Part shown: positions 4,618 through 12,088 of the stretch, piece after piece | Layout: the number at the start of each line of letters is the position of its first letter | Numbering within the stretch: the stretch's first letter is position 1 | DNA from: DATLOJ01 sp035536315 | GTDB lineage: Bacteria > Actinomycetota > CADDZG01 > JAHWKV01 | Direction of reading: 5' to 3' | Assembly (NCBI GenBank): GCA_035536315.1 | Contig: DATLOJ010000027.1 | Span: 1-15,871, forward strand | DNA: 15,871 nucleotides | Made by a program: the position numbers and the translations under genes | Notes under the pieces: generated by a model | What the model saw: only the letters and a program-made list of their open reading frames with translations | Told to the model about the DNA's origin: nothing | Database searches by the model: none

Positions 4618-6564
4618 GTGAACAGGCTCATTAAAAACCCCGTCTTCTACGTCGTCGTCCTGATTGCAGTCACCTGGGCGGTGGCAAGCGCGATCCAGAA
4701 CAAAGCCGGCGTGACCGAGCTGACCTACAGCGAATTCAAGAAACGAGTGGAGTCCGGCCAGGTCGAGACTGCCGAGGTCTTCAAGAACTCGTCCGAGATC
4801 AAGGGCAAGCTGAAGACCGGAAAGATGTACGAGTCCACCTTCCTTTCTGCCGAAGGCATGGACAAGCTGATAGACGAGAACGAGGCGGGCCCTCCGGACG
4901 ACCCCAAGTGGGAGGTCAACCCGCAGAACGCCAACCCATGGTGGTCGGCCATCCTTTCGATCCTTCCGATCATTCTGATAATCGGTGTGTTCCTATTCGT
5001 GATGCAGCAGATGCAGGGTGGCGGCAACCGTGTGATGTCGTTCGGTAAGGCAAGAACCAAGCTCGTCTCAAAAGATCAGCCGAAGATCACCTTCAACGAT
5101 GTCGCCGGAGTCGAGGAGGCGATTGAAGAGCTCGAGGAGATCAAAGAGTTCCTCGAGAACCCCGCCAAGTTTCAGCAGATGGGGGCCAAGATCCCCAAGG
5201 GTGTCCTTCTATTCGGCCCCCCCGGAACCGGAAAGACACTTCTGGCCCGGGCCGTTGCCGGTGAGGCCGGTGTTCCCTTTTTCTCCATCTCTGGTTCTGA
5301 CTTCGTCGAAATGTTCGTCGGTGTCGGCGCGGCCCGCGTTCGCGACCTTTTCGAGCAGGCGAAGGCCAGCGCGCCGGCCATCGTCTTCGTCGACGAGATC
5401 GACGCGGTCGGACGCCACCGCGGCGCCGGTTTGGGTGGTGGCCACGACGAGCGGGAGCAGACCCTGAACCAGCTCCTCGTCGAGATGGACGGCTTCGACG
5501 TCAGAACCGGTGTGATCCTCATGGCCGCCACGAACAGGCCCGACATTCTCGACCCGGCTCTTCTTCGTCCAGGAAGGTTCGACCGCCACATCGTCGTAGA
5601 TCGCGCCGACCTCAAGGGGCGCGAGGCGATCCTCAAGGTCCACGTCCGCGGGAAGCCCCTCGCAGAAAACGTCAACCTCGAGACTCTTGCCCGACGGACA
5701 CCCGGATTCACCGGAGCCGACCTTGCCAACGTCGTCAACGAAGGCGCACTTCTTGCCGCAAGACGGGGACGCAAGGACATCTCGATGGATGAGATGGAAG
5801 AGGCAATCGAACGGGTCATCGCCGGCCCGCAGCGCAAGTCCCGAATCATCGGCGAGCGCGAGAAGAAAATCATCGCTTACCACGAGGCCGGTCACGCTCT
5901 GGTCAGCTGGGCATTGCCCCACGCCGACCCAGTTCACAAGGTTTCGATCATCAGCCGAGGGCGGGCGCTTGGTTACACGCTGACGCTTCCGCTCGAGGAC
6001 CGATTCCTTGTTGGTAAGTCGGAGCTGATCGACGAGCTCGCGATGCTTCTTGGGGGCCGCGTTGCAGAAGAGCTTGTCTTCAAAGACCCCACGACCGGAG
6101 CCGGCGACGACCTCGAGCGCGCTACCAAGATTGCAAGAAGGATGGTCTGCGAGTACGGGATGAGTGAGAAGCTCGGCCCCCTCGCCCTCGGCGAGAAAGT
6201 CGACCAGCCGTTCGTGGGCAGAGACCTGTCGGCGCACCCCGACTACTCGGAACACGTCGCATCCGAGATCGACGAGGAGATTCGAAGGCTGATGGACGAG
6301 GCCCATGACGAGGCCTGGGAGATCTGCAAGACCTATCGCAAACAGCTCGACGCCATGGTCGAGTTACTGATGGAGAAAGAGACGGTCGAGGCAGTCGAAG
6401 TTGAGAAGTTGTTCGCCGGAGTGCCAAAGCGCGCGGTTCGCGGCGAGGCTCCGACACGTCGCAGGCCGGTCGCTCGTCCTCCGGCGATGGACGTCAAGTC
6501 GCCGGCAGGCAAGCGTCAGGCCAAGCCCAGAAGGCGGCCGGGGGCCGAGCCAGCGCCGGCTTAG
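4618..6564 (+). CDS. ftsH: ATP-dependent zinc metalloprotease FtsH
   Basis: FtsH is a membrane-bound hexameric AAA+ protease that unfolds and degrades membrane and some soluble proteins. The 648 residues comprise TM1 (about 8-26), an extracytoplasmic segment, TM2 (about 108-129) and the AAA domain. The AAA domain has Walker A GPPGTGKT (200-207), Walker B IVFVDE (255-260) and the second region of homology TNRPDILDPALLRPGRFDR (305-323) with arginine fingers. The protease domain carries HEAGH (422-426), with Asp498 in GAGDDLE as likely third zinc ligand. A basic Pro/Arg/Lys-rich tail covers about 612-648. The start is GTG 4618, just before the conserved N-terminal helix; there is no ribosome site. 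Everything needed for activity is present. Confidence 0.98.
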   Translation: MNRLIKNPVFYVVVLIAVTWAVASAIQNKAGVTELTYSEFKKRVESGQVETAEVFKNSSEIKGKLKTGKMYESTFLSAEGMDKLIDENEAGPPDDPKWEVNPQNANPWWSAILSILPIILIIGVFLFVMQQMQGGGNRVMSFGKARTKLVSKDQPKITFNDVAGVEEAIEELEEIKEFLENPAKFQQMGAKIPKGVLLFGPPGTGKTLLARAVAGEAGVPFFSISGSDFVEMFVGVGAARVRDLFEQAKASAPAIVFVDEIDAVGRHRGAGLGGGHDEREQTLNQLLVEMDGFDVRTGVILMAATNRPDILDPALLRPGRFDRHIVVDRADLKGREAILKVHVRGKPLAENVNLETLARRTPGFTGADLANVVNEGALLAARRGRKDISMDEMEEAIERVIAGPQRKSRIIGEREKKIIAYHEAGHALVSWALPHADPVHKVSIISRGRALGYTLTLPLEDRFLVGKSELIDELAMLLGGRVAEELVFKDPTTGAGDDLERATKIARRMVCEYGMSEKLGPLALGEKVDQPFVGRDLSAHPDYSEHVASEIDEEIRRLMDEAHDEAWEICKTYRKQLDAMVELLMEKETVEAVEVEKLFAGVPKRAVRGEAPTRRRPVARPPAMDVKSPAGKRQAKPRRRPGAEPAPA

Positions 6565-6578
6565 GAGCACTAGCCTTC

Positions 6579-6875
6579 ATGGAGTTCTCATTTCGTCCCG
6601 CCTTTCTCGCGGAGGGGACCTACTCGCAAGACGCGGTAACAAAGCGCGAACCGTTCCGCCAGGAGCACATGGAGCGAATCAAAAAGCTGATCGACGAGGG
6701 GGCCGTGGAGATCGCTGCAGGCTTCGAGGATCTGAGCGGAAGCATGCTGATCATCAAAGTGGAGACCGATGAGGCCGCAAAGGCGATCGTCGAGTCCGAC
6801 ATCTACTGGAAGAAGGGCATCTGGACCGACTACAGAATCCGCAAGGTCAACGTCGTTCAGTTTCCGGATGAATAG
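6579..6875 (+). CDS. YciI-like (YCII-related domain) protein
   Basis: The 98 residues resemble the YciI family, a small ferredoxin-like alpha/beta fold. His30 is in RQEHMERI, and a helix leads into 'EGAVEIAAGFED'. A strand 'GSMLIIKVET' is followed by 'EAAKAIVESDIYWKKGIW' and a closing strand 'RIRKVNVVQF'. Family members are putative small enzymes of mostly unknown reaction. ATG 6579 is preceded by AGGAG (6563-6567) at 11 nt. The gene follows ftsH by 14 nt and overlaps folE by 8 bp (ATGAATAG), so it is translated together with the folate genes. A role in pterin or GTP-derived metabolism can be suspected from context only. Confidence 0.8.
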   Translation: MEFSFRPAFLAEGTYSQDAVTKREPFRQEHMERIKKLIDEGAVEIAAGFEDLSGSMLIIKVETDEAAKAIVESDIYWKKGIWTDYRIRKVNVVQFPDE

Positions 6876-7431
6876 CTCCGCGATCGAGGAAGCCGTTAGG
6901 AAGATCCTCAGCGCGGTCGGCGAGGACCCCGAGCGGGCCGATCTGATTGAGACCCCCGCCCGGGTGGGCCGGATGTACGAAGAGCTCTTCTCGGGTATCG
7001 GCAGGGACCCCGGTGACGAGATCGACGTGATGTTCGACTCCGAGTACGACGAGTTGATCGGCATCAGGGACATACCTCTGTACTCGATGTGTGAACACCA
7101 CCTGCTTCCCTTTACTGGCAAGGCGCACATTGCCTACATCCCGAACAAGAAAGGGCAGATCACCGGGCTGTCGAAGCTGGCCAGAGTCGTCGACGTTGCG
7201 GCGCGAAGGCCTCAAGTTCAGGAGCGACTGACGATTCAGATTGCCGACGCACTCGAGTCGCGCCTCGACCCCCGTGGCGTCATGGTTGTGATCGAGGCGG
7301 AGCATCTCTGTATGACGATGAGGGGAATCCAAAAGCCGGGCTCGGTGACGGTCACGTCGGCCGTGAGGGGAATTATTCGGGAGAACGTGGCGACGAGGCA
7401 GGAAGCCCTCCGCCTCCTCCGCGGCCAGTAG
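6868..7431 (+). CDS. folE: GTP cyclohydrolase I
   Basis: FolE converts GTP to 7,8-dihydroneopterin triphosphate, the first step of folate synthesis. The 187 residues match the usual family length. The zinc site is Cys75 and His78 (MCEHH) with Cys148 (EHLCMTMRG); His77 is the likely catalytic histidine. 'TGLSKLARVVDV' (99-110) and the GTP-binding end 'QKPGSVTVTSAVRG' (155-168) are present. I chose ATG 6868, which overlaps the YciI-like stop. The open frame extends further upstream in frame to 6769, but those residues lie inside the YciI-like gene and are not family-like. No sign of the zinc-independent FolE2 type. Confidence 0.97.
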   Translation: MNSSAIEEAVRKILSAVGEDPERADLIETPARVGRMYEELFSGIGRDPGDEIDVMFDSEYDELIGIRDIPLYSMCEHHLLPFTGKAHIAYIPNKKGQITGLSKLARVVDVAARRPQVQERLTIQIADALESRLDPRGVMVVIEAEHLCMTMRGIQKPGSVTVTSAVRGIIRENVATRQEALRLLRGQ

Positions 7432-7452
7432 AGGAAACCCTTAGGGGCAGAC

Positions 7453-7485
7453 ATGAGGATCCCCGCATCCCAGGCCGGCCCTTGA
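7453..7485 (+). CDS. Ten-codon upstream ORF, stop overlapping the next start (TTGA)
   Basis: ATG 7453 is preceded by AGGGG (7443-7447) at 5 nt and is followed by ten codons (MRIPASQAGP) and TGA 7483-7485. The stop overlaps the TTG start (7482-7484) of the membrane protein, which itself has no ribosome site. It may serve for coupled re-initiation. Alternatively, a 1-nt frameshift has separated a true ATG start from its gene. No function of the peptide itself is implied. Confidence 0.4.
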   Translation: MRIPASQAGP

Positions 7486-7829
7486 AAAACATTCCAAATC
7501 CCGGCCTGGGAGTCATCTGGGCCATCGCGATTGCATTCCCCCTGACCGCACTCTGCGCGCTCCTTTTCAGATTTCCCCTTCCCCTGGCGGGATACCGAAG
7601 CGGGCCATCAGCCGTTCCGGCCTCGTTGCTGGCAGTGCTCTTCTATGGATCGCTCGGAGGGTTTGTGGTGCTCGCCGTTCTGGGGGCCTTGAGCGGAATG
7701 GCTGCGAACAAAATGCGAGTCAAGGAGTCACCCGGCGCCCGGACTCTTACTAAGGTCCTTGCCACGGCCGCGGCCGGGCTAGTCGTCCTTACGCTGGCTC
7801 TCCTCGACAAGATCATCGGCCCCTGGTGA
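7482..7829 (+). CDS. Small integral membrane protein with three TM helices, function unknown
   Basis: I do not recognise this 115-residue protein. Three hydrophobic helices are evident, at about 11-31, 46-68 and 86-108, with a short basic loop (NKMRVKESPGARTLTK) between the second and third. The TTG start at 7482 has no ribosome site of its own and overlaps the stop of a 10-codon upstream ORF. The 3' end overlaps the NlpC/P60 membrane gene by 4 bp (GTGA), implying coupled production and perhaps a shared complex. It sits between folE and folP, a position not occupied by such a gene in the actinobacterial clusters I recall. There, DUF3180-type membrane proteins follow folK instead. Confidence 0.7.
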   Translation: MKNIPNPGLGVIWAIAIAFPLTALCALLFRFPLPLAGYRSGPSAVPASLLAVLFYGSLGGFVVLAVLGALSGMAANKMRVKESPGARTLTKVLATAAAGLVVLTLALLDKIIGPW

Positions 7830-8545
7830 ACATCTTCCGGAACCGAAAGCTGATCGTCGGACTGTGGCTGCTGACGATCTGTGCGGTCGTCGTAGTCCTT
7901 GTCTATCCGATAAACAACGGCCTCATGAGGCTGGCCGCTATCGGCGCCTTCGCGGGAGTCCTTGCCGGCCCCCTCATTCTTTGGTGGAAGTCGCGTCCGG
8001 TTCGGGTTGTTGTCGTGTGTGCGGTTTTGATCCCCCTGTTACTTCTGGCGCTGCCCGGTAGGTCCTTCTCCCGACCCGCGCTTCGGCTCGATTCGGTCGC
8101 TTCGGTAGAAAGCTTCGAAGGCACGGAGTTCGTTTGGGGCGGTGAAGGAAGGATGGGAGTCGACTGCTCCGGCCTTGTTCGTCAGGGCTTCATCCGCGCT
8201 AACTTCAAGCAAGGAATCCCTTCACTGAATGGAGCCCTTCTTCGCAGGGCCGTCAGTCTCTGGTGGTTCGACTCCTCTGCAAAAGCCTTGCGGGCCGGCT
8301 ACCGCGGTGAGACCGAGAGGATGCTCGAGGCTCCATCGGTAAACGCCGTTCCGACTGATCGAATTCTGCCGGGGGACTTCGCCGTTACATCAGACGGAAT
8401 CCATGTGATGGTCTATGTCGGTGGTAACCGCTGGACCGAGGCCGACCCGGCCATAGGACGCGTGGTGACAATCGAGACACCAAGCGACAACCCATTCTTC
8501 AATAAGCCCGTAGATGTCGTTCGTTGGAAATCACTCAGGCCGTGA
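7826..8545 (+). CDS. Membrane-anchored NlpC/P60-like cysteine hydrolase
   Basis: This 239-residue protein starts at GTG 7826, overlapping the upstream stop (GTGA). Three hydrophobic helices lie at about 10-27, 33-53 and 59-77. From about residue 90 the sequence follows the NlpC/P60 pattern: 'FEGTEFVWGGEGRMGVDCSG' with Cys114 as presumed nucleophile, then 'LPGDFAVTSDGIHVMVYVGG' with His193 as presumed catalytic histidine, and 'WTEADP'. The family hydrolyses peptidoglycan peptides or related amides. The region between Cys and His (about 79 residues) is longer than in compact members. Whether the catalytic domain faces outside depends on topology that cannot be settled here. The location inside the folate operon is unexpected. 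Confidence 0.82.
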   Translation: MNIFRNRKLIVGLWLLTICAVVVVLVYPINNGLMRLAAIGAFAGVLAGPLILWWKSRPVRVVVVCAVLIPLLLLALPGRSFSRPALRLDSVASVESFEGTEFVWGGEGRMGVDCSGLVRQGFIRANFKQGIPSLNGALLRRAVSLWWFDSSAKALRAGYRGETERMLEAPSVNAVPTDRILPGDFAVTSDGIHVMVYVGGNRWTEADPAIGRVVTIETPSDNPFFNKPVDVVRWKSLRP

Positions 8546-8550
8546 CCGCA

Positions 8551-8556
8551 TAGCCT
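8551..8556 (+). promoter_or_regulatory. Putative -10 element (TAGCCT) giving a leaderless folP transcript
   Basis: TAGCCT fits TAnnnT and ends 7 nt before ATG 8564, so the predicted transcription start falls at or next to the start codon. There is no ribosome site before the TTG-GTG-ATG series at 8558-8566. TTGGAA (8524-8529) resembles a -35 but lies 21 nt away, which is too far for a good fit. Confidence 0.35.
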
Positions 8557-8563
8557 GTTGGTG

Positions 8564-9412
8564 ATGGCAATAAGTCACTCGAGGGTCTGGCGATGTGCGA
8601 ATTTCGAGCTTCCCGTCTTCGATCGGGTTCACGTCATGGGTGTGGTTAACGTCACTCCCGACTCTTTCTCCGACGGCGGGCGGTTCCTCGATCACTCCGC
8701 TGCGATCGCACATGCGATGACCCTTGTTGACGATGGAGCCGACATCGTCGACATCGGTGGGGAGTCGACGCGGCCCGGAGCCGAATCGGTCACGGCTGAA
8801 GAGGAGCTGGCCCGCGTTCTGCCGGTTATCAAGCAGGTGGCATCCGAAGGCGCCGCCGTTTCCGTCGACACAACGAAGGCCGAGGTAGCCGCGGCGGCAT
8901 TGGATGCCGGTGCCGCCATAGTGAACGATGTGTCGGCCTTCCGATTCGATCCAAAGATTGCCGCCGTAGCTGCGGAGGCGAAGGCCGGGGTGGTTCTTAT
9001 GCATATGAAAGGTGAACCTCGAACCATGCAGAAGGATCCCCACTACGACGACGTTGTCGCGGAGGTCCGAAAGGAGCTTCTAGATCAGGCGGACAAGGCT
9101 CTTGCTTCCGGCATCGGCAGGGAGGCGATTGCCCTCGACCCTGGGTTCGGCTTCGGCAAAACCAGGGAGCACAATCTTCAGCTCCTGCGGTGGAACACGA
9201 CCCTGGTCGATGACGGTTATCCCGTAGTGGTCGGCCCTTCCCGAAAGTCGTTCATAGGACTTACCCTCGACCTTCCCGTCGAGGAGCGCGTCGAAGGAAC
9301 GGCGGCGGTTGTAGCCTGGCTCGTAGCAACCGGCGCTCACGTCGTTCGCGTACACGACGTCAAAGAGATGGTCCGGGTGGTTCGAATGACGGAGGCGATC
9401 AAAAAGGCATGA
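8564..9412 (+). CDS. folP: Dihydropteroate synthase
   Basis: FolP condenses hydroxymethyl-dihydropterin pyrophosphate with p-aminobenzoate to dihydropteroate and is the sulfonamide target. The 282 residues show the TIM-barrel signatures: VMGVVNVTPDSFSDGG, 'DIGGESTRPGA', 'SVDTTKAEVAAAALDAGA', 'VNDVSAF', 'LMHMKGEPRTMQ', 'LDPGFGFGKT', 'GPSRKSFIG' and the C-terminal 'VRVHDVKE'. Three in-frame starts lie in a row (TTG 8558, GTG 8561, ATG 8564). I chose ATG, which is also where a leaderless transcript would begin. The 3' end overlaps folB by ATGA. Confidence 0.97.
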   Translation: MAISHSRVWRCANFELPVFDRVHVMGVVNVTPDSFSDGGRFLDHSAAIAHAMTLVDDGADIVDIGGESTRPGAESVTAEEELARVLPVIKQVASEGAAVSVDTTKAEVAAAALDAGAAIVNDVSAFRFDPKIAAVAAEAKAGVVLMHMKGEPRTMQKDPHYDDVVAEVRKELLDQADKALASGIGREAIALDPGFGFGKTREHNLQLLRWNTTLVDDGYPVVVGPSRKSFIGLTLDLPVEERVEGTAAVVAWLVATGAHVVRVHDVKEMVRVVRMTEAIKKA

Positions 9413-9768
9413 GCGACAAAATCATCATTAAGAAGCTAAAGGTGTTCGGCCATCACGGGATCCATAAGGAGGAACGCGACGCAGGACAAGACTTCGTCGT
9501 CGATCTGGAGGTGACCGCCGACCTCAAGAAGGCTGCGAAAGCGGACTCGATCAAGAAAACGGTGGATTACTCAGAGCTGATCCCGAAAGTCGAACGCGTC
9601 GTAAGGGAAGAGCAGTTCGACCTGCTGGAGGCCCTCGCGGAAAGAATTGCGGCAGTCGTCTTGAAGCACAAGCTCGTCAGCAGTGTGAAGGTCAGGGTGG
9701 CCAAGAAGAAAGTCCAGCTCGAGGCGGATGTCAAGAGCGTAGCGGTGGAGATCAAGCGCAAGAAGTGA
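9409..9768 (+). CDS. folB: Dihydroneopterin aldolase
   Basis: FolB splits 7,8-dihydroneopterin to 6-hydroxymethyl-dihydropterin and glycolaldehyde. The 119 residues carry the expected active-site positions in Staphylococcus-like numbering: GHHG (14-17) followed by Glu22, Tyr54 in VDYSEL, Glu74 in LLEAL, and Lys100 after VRVA. The C terminus is unusually lysine-rich (EIKRKK). ATG 9409 overlaps the folP stop (ATGA), and the gene's own stop overlaps folK (GTGA), so folP-folB-folK form a coupled run. Confidence 0.96.
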   Translation: MSDKIIIKKLKVFGHHGIHKEERDAGQDFVVDLEVTADLKKAAKADSIKKTVDYSELIPKVERVVREEQFDLLEALAERIAAVVLKHKLVSSVKVRVAKKKVQLEADVKSVAVEIKRKK

Positions 9769-10247
9769 CGGTCGCCTACATCGGCCTGGGCTCGAACGTC
9801 GGTGACCGAAGGAGGAACCTCCTCGCCGCGCTGAGGCTCCTCGATCAGCATGGAATCAAGGTCAATGTCGTTTCTCCCGCATACGACACCGATCCAGTCG
9901 GCCCGCCTCAACCCAACTTCCTGAATGCGGTTTGCAAGGTTGAGACGACTCTGTCATCTCATCAGCTTGTAAAGGTCCTCAAGGAGCTAGAGCAAGAGGT
10001 GGGCAGAACGAAGTCCGAGCGTTGGGGGCCGCGTGAAATAGATCTAGACCTATTGCTGTATGGCAGCGAAACAATCGACGAACCTGATCTGAAGGTCCCC
10101 CATCCGGAAATGACCATCCGCGCCTTCGTGATGGTTCCCCTTCTGGAGATCGAGCCGCTGATTGAGCTTCCGTCGGGCGAGCCACTTTCCGCTTACTGCG
10201 AGCAGGATCCAGCGGGAGTCAGGTTCGACGGCCCGCTAACTGATTAA
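9765..10247 (+). CDS. folK: 2-amino-4-hydroxy-6-hydroxymethyldihydropteridine pyrophosphokinase
   Basis: FolK transfers pyrophosphate from ATP to hydroxymethyl-dihydropterin, making the FolP substrate. The 160 residues match the family: 'AYIGLGSNVGDRRRNL' at the start, 'YDTDPVGPPQPNFLNAV' (40-56), and 'RWGPREIDLDLLLYG' (86-100), where Asp93 and Asp95 are the two magnesium-binding aspartates. 'VPHPEMTIRAFVMVPL' follows. The GTG start at 9765 overlaps the folB stop (GTGA). A 65-nt spacer with a promoter-like element follows. Confidence 0.97.
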   Translation: MTVAYIGLGSNVGDRRRNLLAALRLLDQHGIKVNVVSPAYDTDPVGPPQPNFLNAVCKVETTLSSHQLVKVLKELEQEVGRTKSERWGPREIDLDLLLYGSETIDEPDLKVPHPEMTIRAFVMVPLLEIEPLIELPSGEPLSAYCEQDPAGVRFDGPLTD

Positions 10248-10269
10248 CCGCGAGTCTGCCCCCTATACT
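10240..10269 (+). promoter_or_regulatory. Putative promoter for the DUF2520-panC genes
   Basis: TATACT (10264-10269) is the best -10 hexamer I saw in the window. A weak -35, CTGATT (10240-10245), lies 18 nt upstream and overlaps the folK end. Transcription would start near 10276, giving a leader of about 37 nt before the TTG at 10313. The octamer TTTTCGAC recurs at 10271-10278, in the initiation region. Confidence 0.45.
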
Positions 10270-10312
10270 TTTTTCGACCGGTATCTCCTTAGGAACTGGA
10301 CCCTAGTCTTCT

Positions 10313-11200
10313 TTGAGCTCAATAGGTGAATCACCATCTCGCAGCGAAAGCTTCGAGTTTTCCAAGAACGAGAGCTTCGCCATCCTTGGCGCGGGCCGGG
10401 TGGGGCTTACGTTTGGGACTCTCCTCAAGAATGCCGGCCACAAGATCGTCGGATGCTCTGCCCGGAGCGCGTCGTCGCTTGAAAGGGCGGCCACCGCGTT
10501 CGGTTGTCCAAGCTCCACCGACGCCCGCGAAGTGATCGTTGGAGCTTCTGCAATCGTTCTTACAGTCCCCGACGATGCAATCGAGCGCACGGCGGAATCG
10601 ATCTCGGACCTCGTCGATTCCGGGACTGTCGCATTCCACACGTCTGGGACGATGGGACTCGAACCTCTCCGCGCCCTTGCAGAGGCGGGTGCCCAAACTC
10701 TCGCGGTTCACGTCCTGCAGTCGATCCCCGGTGTGGAGGCGGGCCTCAGAAGGATTCCCGGATCCTGGTTTGGAGTGACATGTCCGCCGGACGCGCGGAC
10801 ATGGGCGGAGGGTCTCGTTCTGACGTTGGGGGGCAAGGTTCTCTGGCTGGAGGAAAAGGATAGGGCCGCGTATCACGCGGCTGCGGTCATGGCGTCTAAC
10901 TATCTGGTCGGACTCTCCGCCCTCGTCGAACAGGTTGGAGGGGCCGTGGACCCTTACCTTCCTTTGATGGAGGGGACTCTTGCGAACATCAAGGAGCTCG
11001 GAGTCGCCGGCGCCCTCACCGGCCCGGTAGCGAGGGGAGATGCAGGGACGGTCGCGCGGCACATCTCGATGCTGCGCGCGAACTCGCCGCTCGCAGAAAA
11101 CGCTTACAGAGCTCTGGCTTTGGTTGTGCTGGAGTCGGCAGAGAAGGCAGGACTTCTAGATGATGAAGCGGCCGCTGCAGTAAGAGAGGCACTCGAGTGA
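10313..11200 (+). CDS. Rossmann-like DUF2520 oxidoreductase-family protein
   Basis: This 295-residue protein has an N-terminal nucleotide-binding fold (AILGAGRVG at 23-31) and the C-terminal DUF2520 helical domain. Family landmarks include 'TVPDDAIERTAE' (84-95), 'HTSGTMGLEPL' (109-119), 'AAYHAAAVMASNYLVGL' (185-201) and 'LTGPVARGDAGTVARH' (235-250). The overall design resembles 6-phosphogluconate dehydrogenase and ketopantoate reductase relatives, but the reaction is not established. The only usable start is TTG 10313, since an in-frame TAG lies at 10304 and no other start codon precedes the Rossmann motif; it has no good ribosome site. It overlaps panC by GTGA, a conserved adjacency in Actinomycetota. 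Confidence 0.9.
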   Translation: MSSIGESPSRSESFEFSKNESFAILGAGRVGLTFGTLLKNAGHKIVGCSARSASSLERAATAFGCPSSTDAREVIVGASAIVLTVPDDAIERTAESISDLVDSGTVAFHTSGTMGLEPLRALAEAGAQTLAVHVLQSIPGVEAGLRRIPGSWFGVTCPPDARTWAEGLVLTLGGKVLWLEEKDRAAYHAAAVMASNYLVGLSALVEQVGGAVDPYLPLMEGTLANIKELGVAGALTGPVARGDAGTVARHISMLRANSPLAENAYRALALVVLESAEKAGLLDDEAAAAVREALE

Positions 11201-12039
11201 AGACTGTGTCTCTCACAGACGAGGTTCGCGAGGCAGTCAGGGCGGCGAGGGAGCGCGGTCTGGATGTCGGCTTTGTGCCGACCATGGGTTATCTGCATGA
11301 GGGCCACCTGGAACTCATGCGCACGGCGAAGCATCAGAACGGTTTCGTTGTTCTTTCGATCTTTGTCAATCCGCTTCAGTTCGGCCCCCACGAGGACCTC
11401 GAGAAGTATCCGCGGGATCCCGAGGGGGATGCCGCAAAGGCATCGGGGGCCGTTGTCGATCTGATTTTCACGCCGCCCGTCGAGGAGATGTATCCGGCAG
11501 GCCCTTCAATGTCGACTGTGGATGTCGGGCCGATTGGCGAGGCCGGGGAGGGCAAGTTCCGGCCCGGCCATTTCAATGGAGTCGCCACTGTCTGTACCAA
11601 GCTGTTCTCGATCGTGGGTCCGGACAGGGTTTACTTCGGGAGAAAGGACGCTCAGCAACTTGCTGTGATCAGACAGATCGTTCGGGACCTCAACCTGCCT
11701 GTGCAAGTCGTGCCGTGCGAGACGGTTCGCGAGCCGGACGGGCTGGCCATGTCCAGCCGCAACGCGTACTTGTCGGCTGAGGAGCGGGAGGCTGCCCCCG
11801 CCATCTACCGGGCGTTGGAGAAGGCTAGAAATGCCTTCAGCCCGGGCGGGCCGGCGGATGCCCTGAAGGAAATCGTCGCCCGGGAGATCTCAAAGGAGCC
11901 TGCGCTGCGCCTCGAATACGCAGAGGTTTTTGACTCCGAAACCTTCGAACCCGTCACGCAGGTGGCCGGTGGCGCTACCATTGCAGTAGCCGCTTATCTC
12001 GGAGGCACTCGATTGATTGACAATATCGAGGTGGGGTAA
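11197..12039 (+). CDS. panC: Pantothenate synthetase (pantoate-beta-alanine ligase)
   Basis: PanC joins pantoate and beta-alanine using ATP. The 280 residues show the nucleotidyltransferase HIGH-type motif in PTMGYLHEGH (28-37) with His34 and His37. They also show 'FVNPLQFGPHEDLEKYPRD' (56-74), 'FRPGHFNGVATV', 'YFGRKDAQQLAVI' (146-158) and the KMSKS-equivalent 'MSSRNAYLS' (185-193). The GTG start overlaps the upstream stop. PanD, which makes one of its substrates, follows after a 64-nt spacer. PanB is not in the window. Confidence 0.97.
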   Translation: MKTVSLTDEVREAVRAARERGLDVGFVPTMGYLHEGHLELMRTAKHQNGFVVLSIFVNPLQFGPHEDLEKYPRDPEGDAAKASGAVVDLIFTPPVEEMYPAGPSMSTVDVGPIGEAGEGKFRPGHFNGVATVCTKLFSIVGPDRVYFGRKDAQQLAVIRQIVRDLNLPVQVVPCETVREPDGLAMSSRNAYLSAEEREAAPAIYRALEKARNAFSPGGPADALKEIVAREISKEPALRLEYAEVFDSETFEPVTQVAGGATIAVAAYLGGTRLIDNIEVG

Positions 12040-12088
12040 ACGGTTCTCTAGAAAGAGTAGGTCGGGACCGCAGATGCGGCCTGAACTG

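Noticed and set aside
5209..6306. Long minus-strand open frame of 365 codons inside ftsH
   Set aside because: It lies antisense to a fully conserved ftsH, its composition follows the codon pattern of the other strand, and it shows no family signature.
6769..6867. Upstream in-frame extension of folE
   Set aside because: Those codons overlap most of the YciI-like C terminus and do not resemble FolE; ATG 6868 fits the family start.
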